NCBI GenBank assembly: GCA_946008205.1
Contig: CAMGAZ010000051.1
Span: 1-8,526 of the forward strand
DNA from: an uncultured Clostridium sp.
Lineage (GTDB): Bacteria; Bacillota; Clostridia; TANB77; CAG-508
Length of the DNA stretch: 8,526 nt
Direction of reading: 5' to 3'
How positions within the stretch are numbered: the stretch's first letter is position 1; each line of letters opens with the position of its first letter. Positions 7,467 to 8,526 of this stretch are shown piece by piece. The notes under the pieces were generated by a model. It worked only from the letters and a program-made list of their open reading frames with translations. It did not search any database and had not been told where the DNA came from. The position numbers and the translations under genes were made by a program.

Positions 7467-7485
7467 TACACAGGAGGAACAGCTT

Positions 7486-8451
7486 ATGGTGGATTTGATA
7501 GACACAATAGTATACGCAGGAAGGTTAAAAGACAAATCTGCCTTGATGAGCAGTTCCTCCGGTGGCGCATTTACTGCACTCTCGGATTTCTTCCTGAAAA
7601 ATGGCAATGCTGTGGTGGCAGCAATTTATAATTACGAGAATCATACTGCAGAGTTCCAGATGATTTTTGATGAGGTGCAGCGTGACAAAGCAAAAGGGTC
7701 AAAATATATGCAGAGCAAGCCCGGTGATATTTACCGGGAAGCCTATCGCTGGCTGATGGAGAATCCGGAGAAGGAATTGCTTTTTATTGGCATGGGGTGT
7801 CAGGCTGATGGATTTCGGAAGTTCAGCGAAATAAAAGGAATCCGTGACCGAGTGTACATAATAGACATTATCTGTCATGGTTCTCCAAGTCCCAAATTGT
7901 GGAGAGAATATGCAGAATCAATCCAGAAGAAGGAAGGAAAGATAACTTATCTTTCCTTCAAAGACAAGCGCAACGGTTGGAAATCTCCAACAGCTTATGT
8001 GAAAGTCAATGGAGAAGAGAAGCCGATTAAAGATTATGTAAAGGTGTTTTACAATCGGTGTGCGTTGCGGCCGTCCTGCTATGAATGTCCTTATGCTACA
8101 ACAGAACGCAAAACGGATATGACCATTGGAGATTTTTGGCATATTGAGGAGACTATTCCGGACTTCTATGACTCTGATGGCAATTCGCTATTCTTGATTC
8201 ATACAAATCGAGGAGAGGAACTGTTTGAAAAAATTCAGGGAGATTTGGATTATAGATTAAGCAATACAACGCAATGTTGGCAGGCGAACCTTGAAGCGCC
8301 GACCAAGAAGTCTGAGCGAAGAGAAGAGTTCTGGAATGATTATCAAAGGAAAGAAATTGATTTCGTTATGAAGAAATATGGAACAGTTCCAATGAAAACA
8401 AAAATAAAGAATAAACTCCTCAGAATTATCGGGGGGGTACACAGAAAGTAG
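7486..8451 (+). CDS. FrhB-like protein without N-terminal ferredoxin domain
   Basis: This 321-residue soluble protein belongs to the coenzyme F420 hydrogenase/dehydrogenase beta-subunit family. It begins almost at the FrhB N-terminal domain (SSSSGGAFTAL, 22-32; GSKYMQS, 71-77), continues with FIGMGCQADGF (100-110, Cys105), IIDIICHGSPSP (125-136, Cys130) and YLSFKDKRNGW (155-165), and ends with the C-terminal domain LRPSCYECPY (194-203, Cys198 and Cys201) and DMTIGDFWHI (211-220). Many polysaccharide-locus relatives have about 60-80 extra N-terminal residues with two 4Fe-4S clusters; here they are absent. Truncation by misannotation is unlikely, because AGGAGG (7471-7476) stands at proper spacing before this ATG and only 19 bases separate it from the acyltransferase stop. 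The usual GTPCQ motif reads GMGCQ. Role unknown, probably redox or flavin-linked modification of the polysaccharide or its precursor. Confidence 0.88.
   Translation: MVDLIDTIVYAGRLKDKSALMSSSSGGAFTALSDFFLKNGNAVVAAIYNYENHTAEFQMIFDEVQRDKAKGSKYMQSKPGDIYREAYRWLMENPEKELLFIGMGCQADGFRKFSEIKGIRDRVYIIDIICHGSPSPKLWREYAESIQKKEGKITYLSFKDKRNGWKSPTAYVKVNGEEKPIKDYVKVFYNRCALRPSCYECPYATTERKTDMTIGDFWHIEETIPDFYDSDGNSLFLIHTNRGEELFEKIQGDLDYRLSNTTQCWQANLEAPTKKSERREEFWNDYQRKEIDFVMKKYGTVPMKTKIKNKLLRIIGGVHRK
7933..7959 (+). repeat. Perfect inverted repeat, 13-bp arms around one base, inside the FrhB-like gene
   Basis: GAAGGAAAGATAA (7933-7945) and its exact complement TTATCTTTCCTTC (7947-7959) flank a single C. In RNA this could form an 11-bp stem with a 5-base loop. 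It lies in the coding region (residues GKITYLSF) and no T-run follows, so it is not a normal terminator. The encoded segment is itself a family motif, so the symmetry may be a by-product of codon choice. Confidence 0.6.
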
Positions 8452-8490
8452 TACCTGTTATGCTGATTACTCCGAAAGGAGCGCCGCATA

Positions 8491-8526
8491 ATGAACTGGC
8501 ATCAGCCTAAAGGATATTCAATATCA
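8491..8526 (+). CDS. Start of a further gene, 3'-partial, unidentified
   Basis: An ATG at 8491 is preceded by AAAGGAG (8475-8481) at a spacing of 9 bases and stays open to the window end, giving only 12 codons (MNWHQPKGYSIS). It starts 39 bases after the FrhB-like stop, in keeping with continuation of the operon. Too little is visible to name a family. Confidence 0.5.
   Translation, partial: MNWHQPKGYSIS

Noticed and set aside
7720..7738. Hairpin CCCGGT/ACCGGG with a 7-base loop
   Set aside because: Only 6 bp, inside the FrhB-like gene and with no T-run; not a terminator.
245..8442. Short open frames on the - strand throughout (61-96 codons)
   Set aside because: All lie opposite strongly supported + strand genes and show no recognisable motifs.
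8460..8510. 16-codon frame MLITPKGAPHNELASA between the FrhB-like gene and the next start
   Set aside because: No ribosome-binding site and it overlaps a better-supported ATG at 8491; its only interest is as a possible extension after G-run slippage.

Overview
The window is a stretch of a surface-polysaccharide (capsule/exopolysaccharide) biosynthesis locus. All genes are on the + strand and tightly packed, with overlaps or gaps of a few bases at most junctions, as in a single long operon. The DNA is AT-rich, Shine-Dalgarno sites are strong, and several proteins resemble those of gut Clostridia. I therefore infer a Firmicute, probably of the Lachnospiraceae or a close relative. That is a judgement from style, not from a search.

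Layout. The window opens inside an FrhB-like gene (coenzyme F420 hydrogenase beta-subunit C-terminal family; 3' part only, 1-519). Next come a family-4-type glycosyltransferase (516-1667), a Wzy-type polymerase (1671-2774), a 91-bp gap, a family-2 glycosyltransferase (2866-3894), a polysaccharide pyruvyl transferase (3896-5035) and a Wzx-type flippase (5037-6308, apparently frameshifted near its 3' end, with the displaced tail readable to 6412). These are followed by a membrane acyltransferase of the acyltransferase-3 type (6446-7466), a second FrhB-like protein without a ferredoxin domain (7486-8451), and the first 12 codons of another gene (8491 to the end). No promoter, convincing terminator, RNA gene, insertion sequence or CRISPR was found, and no believable gene on the - strand.

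How the genes fit together. The glycosyltransferases would build a lipid-linked repeat unit on the inner face of the membrane. The flippase would export it and the polymerase would join units outside. Pyruvyl transferase and acyltransferase would decorate it. FrhB-like proteins often accompany pyruvyl transferases in such loci, but their role is not clear.

Main discovery. The acyltransferase appears to be a phase-variable gene caught in the OFF state. A strong ribosome-binding site (6433-6440) and a TTG start (6446) are followed at once by nine tandem copies of the pentamer AGAGC. With nine copies, translation ends at a TGA (6503-6505) after 19 codons. The open acyltransferase frame, including the conserved first membrane helix and its His, lies in another frame and has no start codon of its own before 6618. 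Seven or ten copies would join start and body into a protein of about 340 residues. The neighbouring flippase carries an independent frameshift at an A5 run, so two adjacent surface-polysaccharide genes appear disrupted in this copy.
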